This document shows positions 15,919 to 24,265 of a DNA stretch of 36,177 bases, one piece after another (position 1 is the first letter of the stretch; each line of letters starts with the position of its first letter). The DNA lies in NCBI GenBank assembly GCA_947632615.1, contig CANRPW010000006.1:75826-112002 (forward strand). The letters are read 5' to 3'. This DNA comes from an uncultured Clostridia bacterium. GTDB lineage: Bacteria > Bacillota > Clostridia > Lachnospirales > CAG-274. The notes under the pieces are model-generated. The model was not told the origin of the DNA, made no database searches, and saw nothing but the letters and a program-made list of their open reading frames with translations. Made by a program: the position numbers and the translations under genes.

Positions 15919-15947
15919 ACATTTTATATTAAAGGGGGTGAGCCTAT

Positions 15948-16970
15948 ATGAGTGAAAAAGCAGTTGTTATAAAAAACCTATATAAGTCCTACGGCGAGGG
16001 CGCAAACAAAGTCGAAGCCCTGAAGGATATCAATATAGAAATAAACAAGGGCGAAATATATGGCATAATAGGTCTTTCCGGCGCAGGTAAAAGCTCTCTT
16101 GTCAGGTGTATCAATCTTTTAGAAGTGCCCGATAGCGGAAGCGTTCTTATAAACGGCAAGGACATCACCAAAATAAGTCTGTCGGAGCTTCGGAAGGAAA
16201 GAAAAAACATAGGCATGATATTTCAGCATTTCAACCTGCTTATGAATTCCACAGTTTATGAAAACATCGCCTTCCCTCTTAAGCTTGTAAAAACCCCTAA
16301 GGCTGAAATAGAAAAAAGAGTTTCCGAGCTGTTGGAAATAGTCGGTCTTTCCGACAAAAGGGACGTATACCCTGCCCAGCTTTCCGGCGGACAAAAGCAG
16401 AGAGTAGGCATAGCAAGAGCCATTGCCACCAAGCCCGACATAATAATGTGCGACGAGGCAACCAGCGCGCTTGACCCCGAAACCACAAAATCCATATTGG
16501 ATCTTATAAAAGAAATAAACCGCACTCTTAAGGTCACCGTAATAGTCATCACCCACGAAATGGAAGTAATAAAGGCCATCTGCGACAGAGTGACCATGCT
16601 TGAAGAAGGCAGGATAGTAGAAAGCGGCGGCATAACAGACATATATATAGAACCTAAAACCGACACCGCCAAAAAATTCTTTAAAGCCATAGACACAGAG
16701 CTTGACAACAGAGTTTATCAAAAGGCGCTTAAAGAGCCGGGGCGTATCATAAAGGCAGTTTTCAGAGGCGAAGGCTCTACCGACCCTTGTATAAGCAATA
16801 TGATAAAGAAATATGATGTTGATGCTGCCATACTTTTGGGCAATATACAGAGTATGGAGAATATGCTTGTGGGTACACTTGTTTTAAGGATCAACGGCGC
16901 AAACACAGACGAGGCAATAAACTACCTCAAAGAAAATGATGTTTTGGTGGAGGTGCTTAAAAATGGGTGA
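15948..16970 (+). CDS. metN: Methionine ABC transporter ATP-binding protein
   Basis: ATPase of the MetNIQ D/L-methionine importer. The 340 residues contain Walker A GLSGAGKSS (42-50), signature LSGGQKQR (about 143), Walker B IIMCDEATSALDP, H-loop VITHEM and a C-terminal NIL (ACT-like) regulatory domain (about 265-340) that senses intracellular methionine in this family. The ATG has GGGGGTGAG upstream. The end overlaps metI. Full length, with no defects. Confidence 0.95.
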   Translation: MSEKAVVIKNLYKSYGEGANKVEALKDINIEINKGEIYGIIGLSGAGKSSLVRCINLLEVPDSGSVLINGKDITKISLSELRKERKNIGMIFQHFNLLMNSTVYENIAFPLKLVKTPKAEIEKRVSELLEIVGLSDKRDVYPAQLSGGQKQRVGIARAIATKPDIIMCDEATSALDPETTKSILDLIKEINRTLKVTVIVITHEMEVIKAICDRVTMLEEGRIVESGGITDIYIEPKTDTAKKFFKAIDTELDNRVYQKALKEPGRIIKAVFRGEGSTDPCISNMIKKYDVDAAILLGNIQSMENMLVGTLVLRINGANTDEAINYLKENDVLVEVLKNG

Positions 16971-17655
16971 ATTTATAAGTGAAAGCCTTAAAAACCCGGA
17001 ATATTGGGAAAACATATATAAGATAATAACACCTGAGATAATAAATACCCTTTATATGGTATTTTTCTCAAGCCTTATTTCGGTAATAATAGGCTCGGTC
17101 GCAGGCGTTGTTCTCTATATCACACAAAAGGACAATCTTATGCCAAATGCTCCCATAAACAGCATTATGGGCACTATAGTAAACATTGGCAGATCCGTTC
17201 CCTTTGTAATACTTATGATAGCGGTCTTCCCTCTTGCAAGGTTCATCGTAGGCACCAGCATAGGCTCTACAGCCTCAATAGTGCCCCTTACAGTGGCTGC
17301 AATACCCTTTGTGGCAAGAATGATAGAGTCTTCTCTTAACGAGCTTGACAAGGGCGTTATAGAGGCTTCTGTTTCAATGGGAGCAAACGAAGCCGAAATA
17401 ATAACAAAGGTAATGCTGCCCGAGGCGGCGCCCTCCATAGTTTCCAGCATAACCATTACTATTATAAACATAATAGGCTATTCTGCTATGGCAGGCACAA
17501 TAGGCGGCGGCGGACTTGGCGACGTCTGCATAAGATATGGCTATCAGCGCTCCCGTACAGACATACTTATATACAGCGTAGTCATAATGATAGTTATGGT
17601 CCAGATAATACAATGTATAGGCAACTTCCTTTCAAGGAGGCTTGACAAAAGATAA
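16963..17655 (+). CDS. metI: Methionine ABC transporter permease
   Basis: Membrane channel subunit of the methionine importer. From ATG 16963 the 230 residues begin MGEFISESLKNPEYWENIY and have five to six membrane helices. The EAA-type coupling loop reads EASVSMGANEAEIITKVMLP (inside 140-165), followed by GYSAMAGTIGGGGLGDVCIRYGYQR, typical of MetI. GGAGG lies 8-9 nt upstream of 16963. The open frame starts at 16936, but that extension is shadow sequence within metN. The two genes overlap by 8 nt. Confidence 0.94.
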   Translation: MGEFISESLKNPEYWENIYKIITPEIINTLYMVFFSSLISVIIGSVAGVVLYITQKDNLMPNAPINSIMGTIVNIGRSVPFVILMIAVFPLARFIVGTSIGSTASIVPLTVAAIPFVARMIESSLNELDKGVIEASVSMGANEAEIITKVMLPEAAPSIVSSITITIINIIGYSAMAGTIGGGGLGDVCIRYGYQRSRTDILIYSVVIMIVMVQIIQCIGNFLSRRLDKR

Positions 17656-17709
17656 GGCAATTCATTTTGCAAAAAATTTTATATAAACTTTAAAGGAGTG
17701 TGTTACACT

Positions 17710-18534
17710 ATGAAAAGAAAACTTAGCTTAGCAGCTTTATTTATGGCAGCAGCTCTTGCATTTACAGCATGCGCCAGCTCATCAAGCGACGAAGCAGCAG
17801 TAGGCTCAACAGACGAAACAGTTACCCTTAAGGTAGGCGCAACAGCTGTACCTCACGCAGAGATACTCAATGTTGTTAAAGACGACCTTGCAGCAGAAGG
17901 CGTGGAACTTGAAGTTGTAGAATTTTCAGACTATACCCTTATCAACAAGGCTCTTGTTGAAGGCGAGATCGATGCAAACTACTTCCAGCATCAGCCCTAT
18001 CTTGACGAATTTCTTGAAGAAAGCGGCGAAGATCTTGTTTCTGTAGGCGGTATTCATATCGAACCTATGGGCATTTATTCATCTACACTTAAATCTCTTG
18101 ACGAGCTTAAGGACGGTGACACTGTAGGTATCCCCAACGATGCTACAAACGAAGGAAGAGCTCTTCTTCTCCTTCAGAGCCAGGGTCTTATAACTCTTGC
18201 TTCAGACTCTCTCACACAGACTCCTGCTGACATCACAGAGAACAACTTAAATCTCGACTTCAAAGAGCTTGCAGCAGAGCAGCTTACAGGTACATTAAGC
18301 GACACTACTATTTCAGTAATCAACACAAACTATGCTCTTGAGGGCGGTCTTTCACCCAGCGAAGATGCTATTGCTATGGAAGCAGGCGACTCACCTTATG
18401 TAAACATAGTTGCAGTAAGAGCAGAAGATAAAGATAACGAAGCTGTAACAAAGCTTGTAGCGGCTCTTCAGTCTGACAAGGTAAGAGATTTCATAAACGA
18501 TACATACAACGGAGAAGTTCTCCCTGTATTCTGA
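17710..18534 (+). CDS. metQ: Methionine-binding lipoprotein (NlpA family)
   Basis: Substrate-binding lipoprotein of the MetNIQ system. From ATG 17710 it reads MKRKLSLAALFMAAALAFTAC, a lipoprotein signal with lipobox FTAC. Family landmarks follow: KVGATAVPHAEIL, DYTLINKALVEGEIDANYFQHQPYLDEF, IHIEPMGIYS, IPNDATNEGRALLLLQ and INTNYALEGGLSP. AAAGGAG (17692-17698) is 11 nt upstream; an in-frame GTG at 17698 overlaps that site and is not the start. Codon choice is more uniform than in metN or metI, as expected for a highly expressed binding protein. An intrinsic terminator follows. Confidence 0.95.
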   Translation: MKRKLSLAALFMAAALAFTACASSSSDEAAVGSTDETVTLKVGATAVPHAEILNVVKDDLAAEGVELEVVEFSDYTLINKALVEGEIDANYFQHQPYLDEFLEESGEDLVSVGGIHIEPMGIYSSTLKSLDELKDGDTVGIPNDATNEGRALLLLQSQGLITLASDSLTQTPADITENNLNLDFKELAAEQLTGTLSDTTISVINTNYALEGGLSPSEDAIAMEAGDSPYVNIVAVRAEDKDNEAVTKLVAALQSDKVRDFINDTYNGEVLPVF

Positions 18535-18556
18535 TTAAAAAATCACTGAATTTAAA

Positions 18557-18592
18557 AGAGATACACCCATTAAGGTGTATCTCTCTTTTTTT
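18557..18592. terminator. Intrinsic terminator after metQ (probably bidirectional)
   Basis: Perfect 11-bp stem AGAGATACACC / GGTGTATCTCT (18557-18584), then a T-run on the plus strand. On the minus strand it is followed by a shorter T-rich run, so it can also serve ktrA. Confidence 0.9.
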
Positions 18593-18601
18593 ATTATTTA
18601 A

Positions 18602-19246
18602 TTATATAGAAAGTTTACGGAATGATTTTTGGGGGCAAAGCATAAGAACGGACTTTTCCTCTGTCATGACCGTTTCCGGCGTAATTGTCATTTCCAGCTT
18701 GCCGTTGTTTCTGAGCCCTAAAATGTTAATGCCGTATTTTCTTCTCAGGTCAAGCTGTATAACTGTTTTACCGCGCCACTGCTCGGGCACTGATATCTCA
18801 TATATAGAATAATCCTTATCAAGCTCTATATATTCTAAAATGTGGTTTGAAGAACAGCGTATAGCCGTCCAGGAGGCAAGCTGCTTTTCGGGGTATATTA
18901 CCTCGTCTGCGCCGTTTCGGAGCAAAAACTTCTCCTGCACGCCTGTGGCAGCCCTTGAAATTACCTTTTTTGCTCCCAGCTCCTTTAAAAGGGAGGTGGT
19001 TTCCAAAGAGTTTTGGAAGTCATCGCCTATTGCCACAATGCAAACATCAAAATCACCTATTCCCAGTGACTCAAGAAATTCCTTGTTTGTGCTGTCGCCT
19101 ATCTGAGCATAGGTGACAATAGGCAGCACAGACTGTATTCTCTCCTCGATGCTGTCCACCGCCATTATCTGATGACCCATCTCGTCAAGCTTTTCTGCTA
19201 TATGTGTTCCAAACCTTCCAAGTCCTATTATAAGTATAGATTTCAT
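18602..19246 (-). CDS. ktrA: Potassium uptake regulatory subunit (KtrA/TrkA, RCK domains)
   Basis: Cytosolic nucleotide-binding gate of a Ktr/Trk potassium channel-like transporter. The 214 residues have an N-terminal RCK Rossmann fold (IIGLGRFGTHIAEKL, GxGxxG; acidic residue after beta-2 in IMAVDSIEERIQ) and a C-terminal TrkA_C domain (about 140-210). The length matches KtrA, which has one RCK repeat. It lies 10 nt after ktrB on the same strand and forms its operon partner. Confidence 0.93.
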   Translation of the reverse strand: MKSILIIGLGRFGTHIAEKLDEMGHQIMAVDSIEERIQSVLPIVTYAQIGDSTNKEFLESLGIGDFDVCIVAIGDDFQNSLETTSLLKELGAKKVISRAATGVQEKFLLRNGADEVIYPEKQLASWTAIRCSSNHILEYIELDKDYSIYEISVPEQWRGKTVIQLDLRRKYGINILGLRNNGKLEMTITPETVMTEEKSVLMLCPQKSFRKLSI

Positions 19247-19256
19247 AATTTCCTCC

Positions 19257-20585
19257 TTAGCCGATAGTCAGCTTTTCCTTAGGCAGGCGTGACGTGTTTC
19301 CCTTGCTGCCCGAAAGCGCAGCAAAAACCAAAGTGAGTCCGCCCACTCTGCCGAGATACATAAGGGCAATAAGTATGAGCCTTGACAAAACCCCTAAGTT
19401 TGGCGTAAGCCCCAGTGAGAGTCCTACGGTGCCCACTGCCGAAGCCGTTTCAAAAAGGCACGAGATAAGGGGCAGCCCCTCTGCTCTGCTTATTATAAAG
19501 CCTCCCGTAAGAAACAGGAAAAGATACATAGCAAGCACAGTAACTCCGCTTCTTACTACATTTTCTTCAATTCTTCTGCCAAAAAAGTGAGTATGCTCTC
19601 TACGTCTGAAAACGGAAACAGCCGTTGAAACAAGAACGGCAAAGGTGGTGGTTTTCATACCGCCCGCTGTAGAGCCGGGCGAGCCGCCTATCACCATAAG
19701 TATTATCATTATGCCAAGTCCCGTTTCGCTTATAAGGTTTAAATTTGCAGTGTTAAAGCCCGCCGTACGCAGTGTAACAGACTGAAACAGAGAAGAAAAC
19801 GCCCTCTCCTTAAGCGGCACACCCGAAAATTCAAAAAAGAAAATATAAAGGGCAGGAAGCAGTATTAGCCAGAATGTGGTAATAAGTATGACCTTGCTCT
19901 GCATTTTATATCTTCTGAACTGCCATTTTCTTGTTCTTACATCGTCCCAGGTCATAAAGCCTATACCGCCTATAACTATAAGCAGCACTATGGTAATATT
20001 AACAACAGGTGAAGCCGCATAGCCCGTAAGAGAACAATACTCCCCCTTATAGCCCATAAGGTCAAAACCTGCGTTGCAAAATGCCGAAACGGAATGAAAA
20101 ATTCCGTACAAAATCCCCTTTACAAGCCCCATTTCTCTGCAAAACACAAATGACAGAAGAATAGCGCCCACCGCCTCAAAAATAAGTGTCATTTTTATAA
20201 TAAAGCCCGTAAGCCTTACAATTCCGCCTAAATGATGAGCCGAAATAGACTCCTGCATTGTGCCCCTTTGCTTGAGGCTTAATTTTCTGCCGGAAACAAG
20301 GAAGATGGCAATAGCCATTGTCACAACGCCCATGCCCCCCGCCTGTATAAGTAGCAGTATAACAGTCTGCCCGAAGGGCGACCAATATGTAGCAGTGTCT
20401 CTCACCACAAGCCCTGTAACGCAGGATGCCGACGTAGCAGTAAACAGCGCCTCTACAAAGCCAGCGCCCTTGCCGTCGGCAGTAGCAAAGGGCAGCATAA
20501 GCAGTATGCTTCCCAAGGCTATCATGCCTGCAAAGCCTATAATTATTATCTGAGCTGATGACAGCCTGAATTTATTTGAGTTCAT
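19257..20585 (-). CDS. ktrB: Potassium uptake membrane subunit (KtrB/TrkH family)
   Basis: Potassium-translocating membrane protein. The 442 residues hold the four pore-loop repeats of the family: TATSASCVTGL, HSVSAFCNAGF, SVTLRTAGFN and ETASAVGTVGLS, each with the central selectivity glycine. GGSPGSTAGGMKTTT is the conserved intramembrane loop before the last repeats. Length fits KtrB. The start ATG 20585 has AAGGATAAT about 8 nt upstream. Promoter at 20630-20658. It is followed by ktrA. Confidence 0.94.
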   Translation of the reverse strand: MNSNKFRLSSAQIIIIGFAGMIALGSILLMLPFATADGKGAGFVEALFTATSASCVTGLVVRDTATYWSPFGQTVILLLIQAGGMGVVTMAIAIFLVSGRKLSLKQRGTMQESISAHHLGGIVRLTGFIIKMTLIFEAVGAILLSFVFCREMGLVKGILYGIFHSVSAFCNAGFDLMGYKGEYCSLTGYAASPVVNITIVLLIVIGGIGFMTWDDVRTRKWQFRRYKMQSKVILITTFWLILLPALYIFFFEFSGVPLKERAFSSLFQSVTLRTAGFNTANLNLISETGLGIMIILMVIGGSPGSTAGGMKTTTFAVLVSTAVSVFRRREHTHFFGRRIEENVVRSGVTVLAMYLFLFLTGGFIISRAEGLPLISCLFETASAVGTVGLSLGLTPNLGVLSRLILIALMYLGRVGGLTLVFAALSGSKGNTSRLPKEKLTIG

Positions 20586-20629
20586 AAAAATTATCCTTGC
20601 TTTTAGTTTCTGATAGGGTTTACAGGTTT

Positions 20630-20658
20630 ATTATAAGCTTTTTATATTATTTTTTCAA
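20630..20658 (-). promoter_or_regulatory. Promoter of ktrBA
   Basis: Minus strand TTGAAA (20658-20653), 17-nt spacer, TATAAT (20635-20630). Confidence 0.7.
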
Positions 20659-20740
20659 TATGGTTTACTGTAAAATTTAAAAAGCCCAAATATTAAATAT
20701 TATACTAAAGGTTGACATATAATGCGAGAAGCTGCAAAAT

Positions 20741-20771
20741 AAAAGAAACCGGCAATCTTCCGGTTTCTTTT
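20741..20771 (-). terminator. Intrinsic terminator after the CarD-family gene
   Basis: Twelve-bp perfect stem AAAAGAAACCGG / CCGGTTTCTTTT around a 7-nt loop, with T-rich sequence next on the minus strand. It ends the CarD-type transcript 6 nt after its stop codon. Confidence 0.85.
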
Positions 20772-20776
20772 ATATA

Positions 20777-21262
20777 TTAAGCTGTAGCCTCTTCTCTTGT
20801 TGTATCATATAATATTCTTTCAGCCTCGGGCTTGTCTATGTCTTGCGAAAGTATTATTTCGCTTAATATTATCTGCTTTGTATTACTCAACATTTTCTTT
20901 TCTACACTTGAAAGACTTTTTTCTCTTTCACGGTATATGAGGGTCTTAAACACCTCAACTACCTTTTTAAGCTCGCCTGTTTTTATTCTTGCTACGTTAT
21001 CCTTATATCTCTCGTTCCAATTACTTGGCATATCTATAGGACCTACGTTGTTTATGATATCCATAACTTCAGATGATGAAGCCACACGTCTGACTCCAAC
21101 AACTTCGGCTTTAGCCACCGAAACGGTAAGCTTTAAATTTCCTACGGGAATCATCATACAATAGTAAAGACAATTTTTTCCGTCGATCTCAATCTCTTTT
21201 ATTTCCTCAATTACGCCCGCGCCGTACATAGGATAAACAACCTTATCACCTACGCAAAACAT
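20777..21262 (-). CDS. CarD/CdnL-type RNA polymerase-binding regulator
   Basis: Transcription regulator of the CarD/CdnL/TRCF family, which binds the RNA polymerase beta subunit and stabilises open complexes. The 161 residues begin MFCVGDKVVYPMYGAGVIEEI, the Tudor-like RNAP-interaction domain (1-60). A helical C-terminal domain with WNERYKDNVARIKTGEL and KKMLSNTKQIILSEI follows. AAAGGAGGAG lies just upstream of ATG 21262. It is monocistronic, with its own terminator. Targets cannot be read from sequence. Confidence 0.93.
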   Translation of the reverse strand: MFCVGDKVVYPMYGAGVIEEIKEIEIDGKNCLYYCMMIPVGNLKLTVSVAKAEVVGVRRVASSSEVMDIINNVGPIDMPSNWNERYKDNVARIKTGELKKVVEVFKTLIYREREKSLSSVEKKMLSNTKQIILSEIILSQDIDKPEAERILYDTTREEATA

Positions 21263-21387
21263 TAAGCTCCTCCTTTCGTAAATTTAAACATTCGCCGCAG
21301 AAAACATTTTCTCGGACGGGATCAAGAAAAATTATTTATCTTATCCTAATATTATTTTTGCTTATTTTTGCTATAATTATACTTTTA

Positions 21388-22401
21388 TTATACATTCTGT
21401 GTAAATTTGCTTACTTTTTCAAGGGTATCAAGAGCCTTGCCGCTGTCTATAGACTCAGCTGCAAGCTTTATGCCTTCTTCAAGTGAAGAGGCCTTTCCGC
21501 TGATATAAAGGGCTGCGGCTGCATTTAAAAGTACAACATCTCTTTTTGCACCCTTCTCCTCGCCCTTTAAAATAGCAAGTGTTATGTTTTTGTTAAATTC
21601 GGCATCTCCGCCCTTAAGCTCTTGGGCATCAGCTCTTTTAAAGCCAAACTGCTCGGGAGTAATAGTATATTTGACTATCTTACCATCCTTTATCTCAGCA
21701 ACAAGTGTATCAGCAGCCGTTGATATTTCATCCATACCATCCTCGCCATGAATGACCATAGCTCTTTTTACACCCATCTTAAGCATTGCCTGTGAAAAGG
21801 TATCCACCAGATCGTCACTGAATACTCCAACGACCATATTTTCAGAGCCTGAAGGATTGGAAAGAGGGCCTAATATATTAAAAATTGTTCTTATACCAAG
21901 CTCTTTACGCACTATTCCCGCATTTTTCATAGATTTGTGGAAAAGCTGAGCAAACATAAAGCCTATGCCGTTTTCGTTGATACATTTTTCAACGTCATCG
22001 GCCTCAAGCATAACATTTATGCCAAGCTTTTCAAGCACGTCTATAGAGCCTGATTTTGAAGAAATGGATCTGTTTCCGTGCTTTGCAATAGTGCAGCCTG
22101 CTCCTGCAGCGACAAAGGCAGCCGTCGTGGAAATGTTGAATGTGAATGTTCCATCTCCGCCTGTGCCTACAAGATCAACGTAGTTGCTTGCCTTAGGGCT
22201 TACATGATCGGCCTTTTCCTTCATAGCAGTTGCGCAGCCGACTATCTCATCAAGGGTCTCACCCTTTATCATAAGACCGGTAAGAAGTGAAGCTATCTGT
22301 GCCTGAGTAGCTCCGCCCCCAAGCATCTGTTTCATAGCATCCTTTGCTTCATCAAAGCTAAGATCCTGTCCATTAACAACCTTTTTTATATAGTTTTGCA
22401 T
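21388..22401 (-). CDS. trpD: Anthranilate phosphoribosyltransferase (stand-alone)
   Basis: Transfers phosphoribose from PRPP to anthranilate in tryptophan synthesis. The 337 residues contain the family motifs VGTGGDG (about 78-84), NISTTAAFVAAGAG, KHGNRSISSKSGSIDVLE and the DE pair in HGEDGMDEIS that holds magnesium. Length is normal. It has its own promoter at 22443-22471, and no other trp gene lies within the window on either side, so it is outside a trp operon. Within its superfamily a pyrimidine-nucleoside phosphorylase is the main alternative, but the KHGNRSxSSKSGSxDVLE text fits TrpD. Confidence 0.9.
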   Translation of the reverse strand: MQNYIKKVVNGQDLSFDEAKDAMKQMLGGGATQAQIASLLTGLMIKGETLDEIVGCATAMKEKADHVSPKASNYVDLVGTGGDGTFTFNISTTAAFVAAGAGCTIAKHGNRSISSKSGSIDVLEKLGINVMLEADDVEKCINENGIGFMFAQLFHKSMKNAGIVRKELGIRTIFNILGPLSNPSGSENMVVGVFSDDLVDTFSQAMLKMGVKRAMVIHGEDGMDEISTAADTLVAEIKDGKIVKYTITPEQFGFKRADAQELKGGDAEFNKNITLAILKGEEKGAKRDVVLLNAAAALYISGKASSLEEGIKLAAESIDSGKALDTLEKVSKFTQNV

Positions 22402-22442
22402 AAAAAAACAGCTCCTTATTTATCGAATTTTCCCTTAATTAT

Positions 22443-22471
22443 ATTATAAGCCTAATTTTGCCCAAAGTAAA
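22443..22471 (-). promoter_or_regulatory. Promoter of trpD
   Basis: Minus strand TTTACT (22471-22466), 17-nt spacer, TATAAT (22448-22443). The short leader of about 35 nt leaves no room for a T-box or a leader peptide attenuator. Confidence 0.68.
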
Positions 22472-22577
22472 GGGATTTTTTACAATAAAAGTTCATAAAA
22501 ATTACAGTTTTACAATTATTTTTTTTGACATTTTCTATCATACATAATAAAAATATGTTATGGAGGCAAAATCCATA

Positions 22578-22690
22578 CCGGGTTACCGACCAAGTGTCGG
22601 AGGAGCGAAATTAAGCGGCGACGTAGGAGCCGCTTAATTTCGCCCCCCCGGTCCCTGCGCCTGAGTATATTTATATGCTCGGGCACAGGG
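22578..22690 (+). repeat. Hairpin locus 7 (inverted homologue of locus 2)
   Basis: In the 348-nt gap between trpD and the SPFH gene, which also holds the trpD promoter and the SPFH terminator. The flank CCGGGTTACCGACCA is at 22578-22592. Hairpin 1 at 22605-22643 has 15 bp and loop gacgtagga, the exact reverse complement of the locus 2 loop. Hairpin 2 at 22653-22690 has about 17 bp with two T-G wobbles and one C-A mismatch, and contains GAGTATA, shared with the outer repeat of locus 2. Confidence 0.88.
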
Positions 22691-22714
22691 GCCAACCTTT
22701 TTTTACAATAAAAT

Positions 22715-22743
22715 ATCCTGCCGATGATGTACACCGACAGGAT
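22715..22743 (-). terminator. Probable intrinsic terminator after the SPFH gene
   Basis: On the minus strand, ATCCTGTCGGTG pairs with CATCGGCAGGAT. The two imperfect pairs are both G-U in minus-strand RNA, which fits use in that direction. ATATTTTATTG follows. It begins 7 nt after the SPFH stop codon. Confidence 0.7.
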
Positions 22744-22749
22744 GTATTA

Positions 22750-23634
22750 TTATTGCTTTTTAATTGTTTCTGTAAGAGCTGTTATAGTCCCTGCCATATT
22801 TTGAAGCTCGGAAGGTATGATTATCTTTGTTGCCTTTCCGTCTGCAACCCTTTCAAAGGTCTCAAAACTCTTAAGAGTTATTACCCTGTCCGTTGGGTTA
22901 GACTCGTTAAGCATTTTTATACCCTCAGCTCTGGCCTGCTGTACTATTTTTATAGCCTCAGCCTCACCCTCGGCTATCTTGATTTTAGCCTCTTTGTCAG
23001 CCTCGGCAGCTAATATAGCCGACTCCTTCTTTCCTTCAGCCACAAGAATGGCGCTTCTCTTTTCGCCCTCTGCCTGAAGTATCTTTTCACGTCTTTCTCT
23101 TTCTGCCTTCATCTGCTTTTCCATAGAATCCTGAATTTCAGCAGGAGGCATAATGTTTTTAAGCTCTACACGGTTTATCTTAATTCCCCATGGGTCTGTT
23201 GCTTCATCAAGAATTATACGCATCTTAGAGTTGATTATATCTCTTGATGTAAGTGTCTGATCCAGCTCCAGATCGCCTATTATATTACGCAGTGTAGTTG
23301 CTGTAAGGTTTTCAATGGCTCTCATAGGGTTGTCAACGCCGTAGGTATATAATTTAGGGTCTGTCACCTGCATATATATTACAGTGTCTATCTGCATGGT
23401 TACGTTATCCTTTGTAATAACAGGCTGTGGGGGGAAATCTGCCACAAGCTCCTTCATAACTATCTTTTTAGAAATCTTGTCTACAATAGGAATTGCCAAA
23501 TGAAGACCCACATCCCACACCTGATGGAATGCCCCAAGTCTTTCAACCACATAAGCATGCGCCTGAGGCACGATTTTTACATTTGAAGCTATAAGCCATA
23601 CAATAATTATAAGTATGATCAAAAAGGGTATCAT
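22750..23634 (-). CDS. SPFH/Band 7 membrane protein (stomatin/QmcA-like)
   Basis: Membrane-associated scaffold of the stomatin/prohibitin superfamily, thought to organise membrane microdomains and influence proteases. The 294 residues have an N-terminal membrane helix (1-20), the SPFH domain (about 25-190; AYVVERLGAFHQVWDVGLHL and RAIENLTATTLRNIIGDLELD are family-typical), and an Ala/Glu coiled coil (about 190-245) with repeated AEG(E/K)(K/E)xSAIL blocks. It lies 13 nt after nfeD on the same strand; SPFH-NfeD pairs are a known recurrent association. It ends at a terminator. Confidence 0.93.
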   Translation of the reverse strand: MIPFLIILIIIVWLIASNVKIVPQAHAYVVERLGAFHQVWDVGLHLAIPIVDKISKKIVMKELVADFPPQPVITKDNVTMQIDTVIYMQVTDPKLYTYGVDNPMRAIENLTATTLRNIIGDLELDQTLTSRDIINSKMRIILDEATDPWGIKINRVELKNIMPPAEIQDSMEKQMKAERERREKILQAEGEKRSAILVAEGKKESAILAAEADKEAKIKIAEGEAEAIKIVQQARAEGIKMLNESNPTDRVITLKSFETFERVADGKATKIIIPSELQNMAGTITALTETIKKQ

Positions 23635-23647
23635 GTTTAAAACCTCC

Positions 23648-24073
23648 TTAATTTATTTTTCTCACATAAGCCTTTACGCCTTTTATGCTTTCAACAACTA
23701 CTCTTTCTCCTTTTGCTATAGGCGTGCCGTCAACGCTTCTTGCACTCCACACAACATCGTTTATCTTTATCTCGCCCTTATTGTTGTCTATGTCCTCAAC
23801 AGCATAGGTCTCAACGCCTATAAGAGCATTTACATTTGTTGGTTTAACAGATTTTTTAAACCTTCTGACTACAGGTCTTGTCAAAATAAGGGTTATTAAT
23901 GACACAACAGCAAATACAAACAGCTGCCATTCAATACCTGCGCCAAAAAACGATACTGCCATAGCTGCCAAAGCGCCCAAGCAAAACCATATAGAAATTA
24001 ATGAAACAGTGCTTATTTCAATTATAAGAAGAACAATAAATAAAATAAGCCAATAAACTACACTTACCCCCAA
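23648..24073 (-). CDS. NfeD-like membrane protein
   Basis: Short NfeD-family membrane protein that partners the SPFH protein. From TTG 24073 (141 residues), three or so membrane helices span about 8-75. A C-terminal OB-fold domain follows, with NALIGVETYAVEDIDNNKGE, VVWSARSVDGTPIAKGERV and VVVESIKGVKAYVRKI. AGGAGG lies 7 nt upstream of this TTG. The open frame continues to 24277, but that stretch only reads through the palindromes of locus 8 and is not coding. No promoter is evident between the aminotransferase gene and this start, so it is probably transcribed by read-through across locus 8. Confidence 0.87.
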   Translation of the reverse strand: MGVSVVYWLILFIVLLIIEISTVSLISIWFCLGALAAMAVSFFGAGIEWQLFVFAVVSLITLILTRPVVRRFKKSVKPTNVNALIGVETYAVEDIDNNKGEIKINDVVWSARSVDGTPIAKGERVVVESIKGVKAYVRKIN

Positions 24074-24106
24074 TAATATCCCTCCTTTTAAAAAAAATGA
24101 GTTGCC

Positions 24107-24265
24107 CAGCCTGCAAAACCGTCCCGAATGGGACGGTTTTGCAGGCTGACCCGCGGGTCGGGTCGAGCGGGCGAGTGTGAGAGCCGGGTGCGGCACAATA
24201 TGCCCCGCCGGGGGCATATTGTGCCGCACCCGGCTCTCACACTCGCCCTCTCGACCCGAGCGACC
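24107..24265 (-). repeat. Hairpin locus 8 (longest arm in the window)
   Basis: Between the aminotransferase gene and nfeD, both minus strand. Hairpin 1 at 24107-24148 has 19 bp of perfect arm, loop gaat and core AAAACCGTCCC. The main palindrome at 24160-24257 has 47 bp of arm with one mismatch (24168/24249) and loop gccg. The flank CCCGAGCGACC (24255-24265) is identical to locus 3 and overlaps the outer end of the arm. No T-run on either strand, and no promoter is evident in this 219-nt gap. Confidence 0.92.

Noticed and set aside
15847..15947. SAM (S-box) or T-box riboswitch upstream of metNIQ
   Set aside because: The promoter at 15890-15918 leaves a leader of about 23 nt, and no S-box or T-box motif is present.
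22490..22520. Extra WalR-like box upstream of trpD
   Set aside because: The two TGTAA half-sites there are 8 nt apart rather than 11, so the geometry does not fit.
22525..22560. Plus-strand TTGACA at 22525-22530 as a promoter driving hairpin locus 7
   Set aside because: No acceptable -10 box at 16-18 nt (TAAAAA at 17), and no gene follows on that strand.
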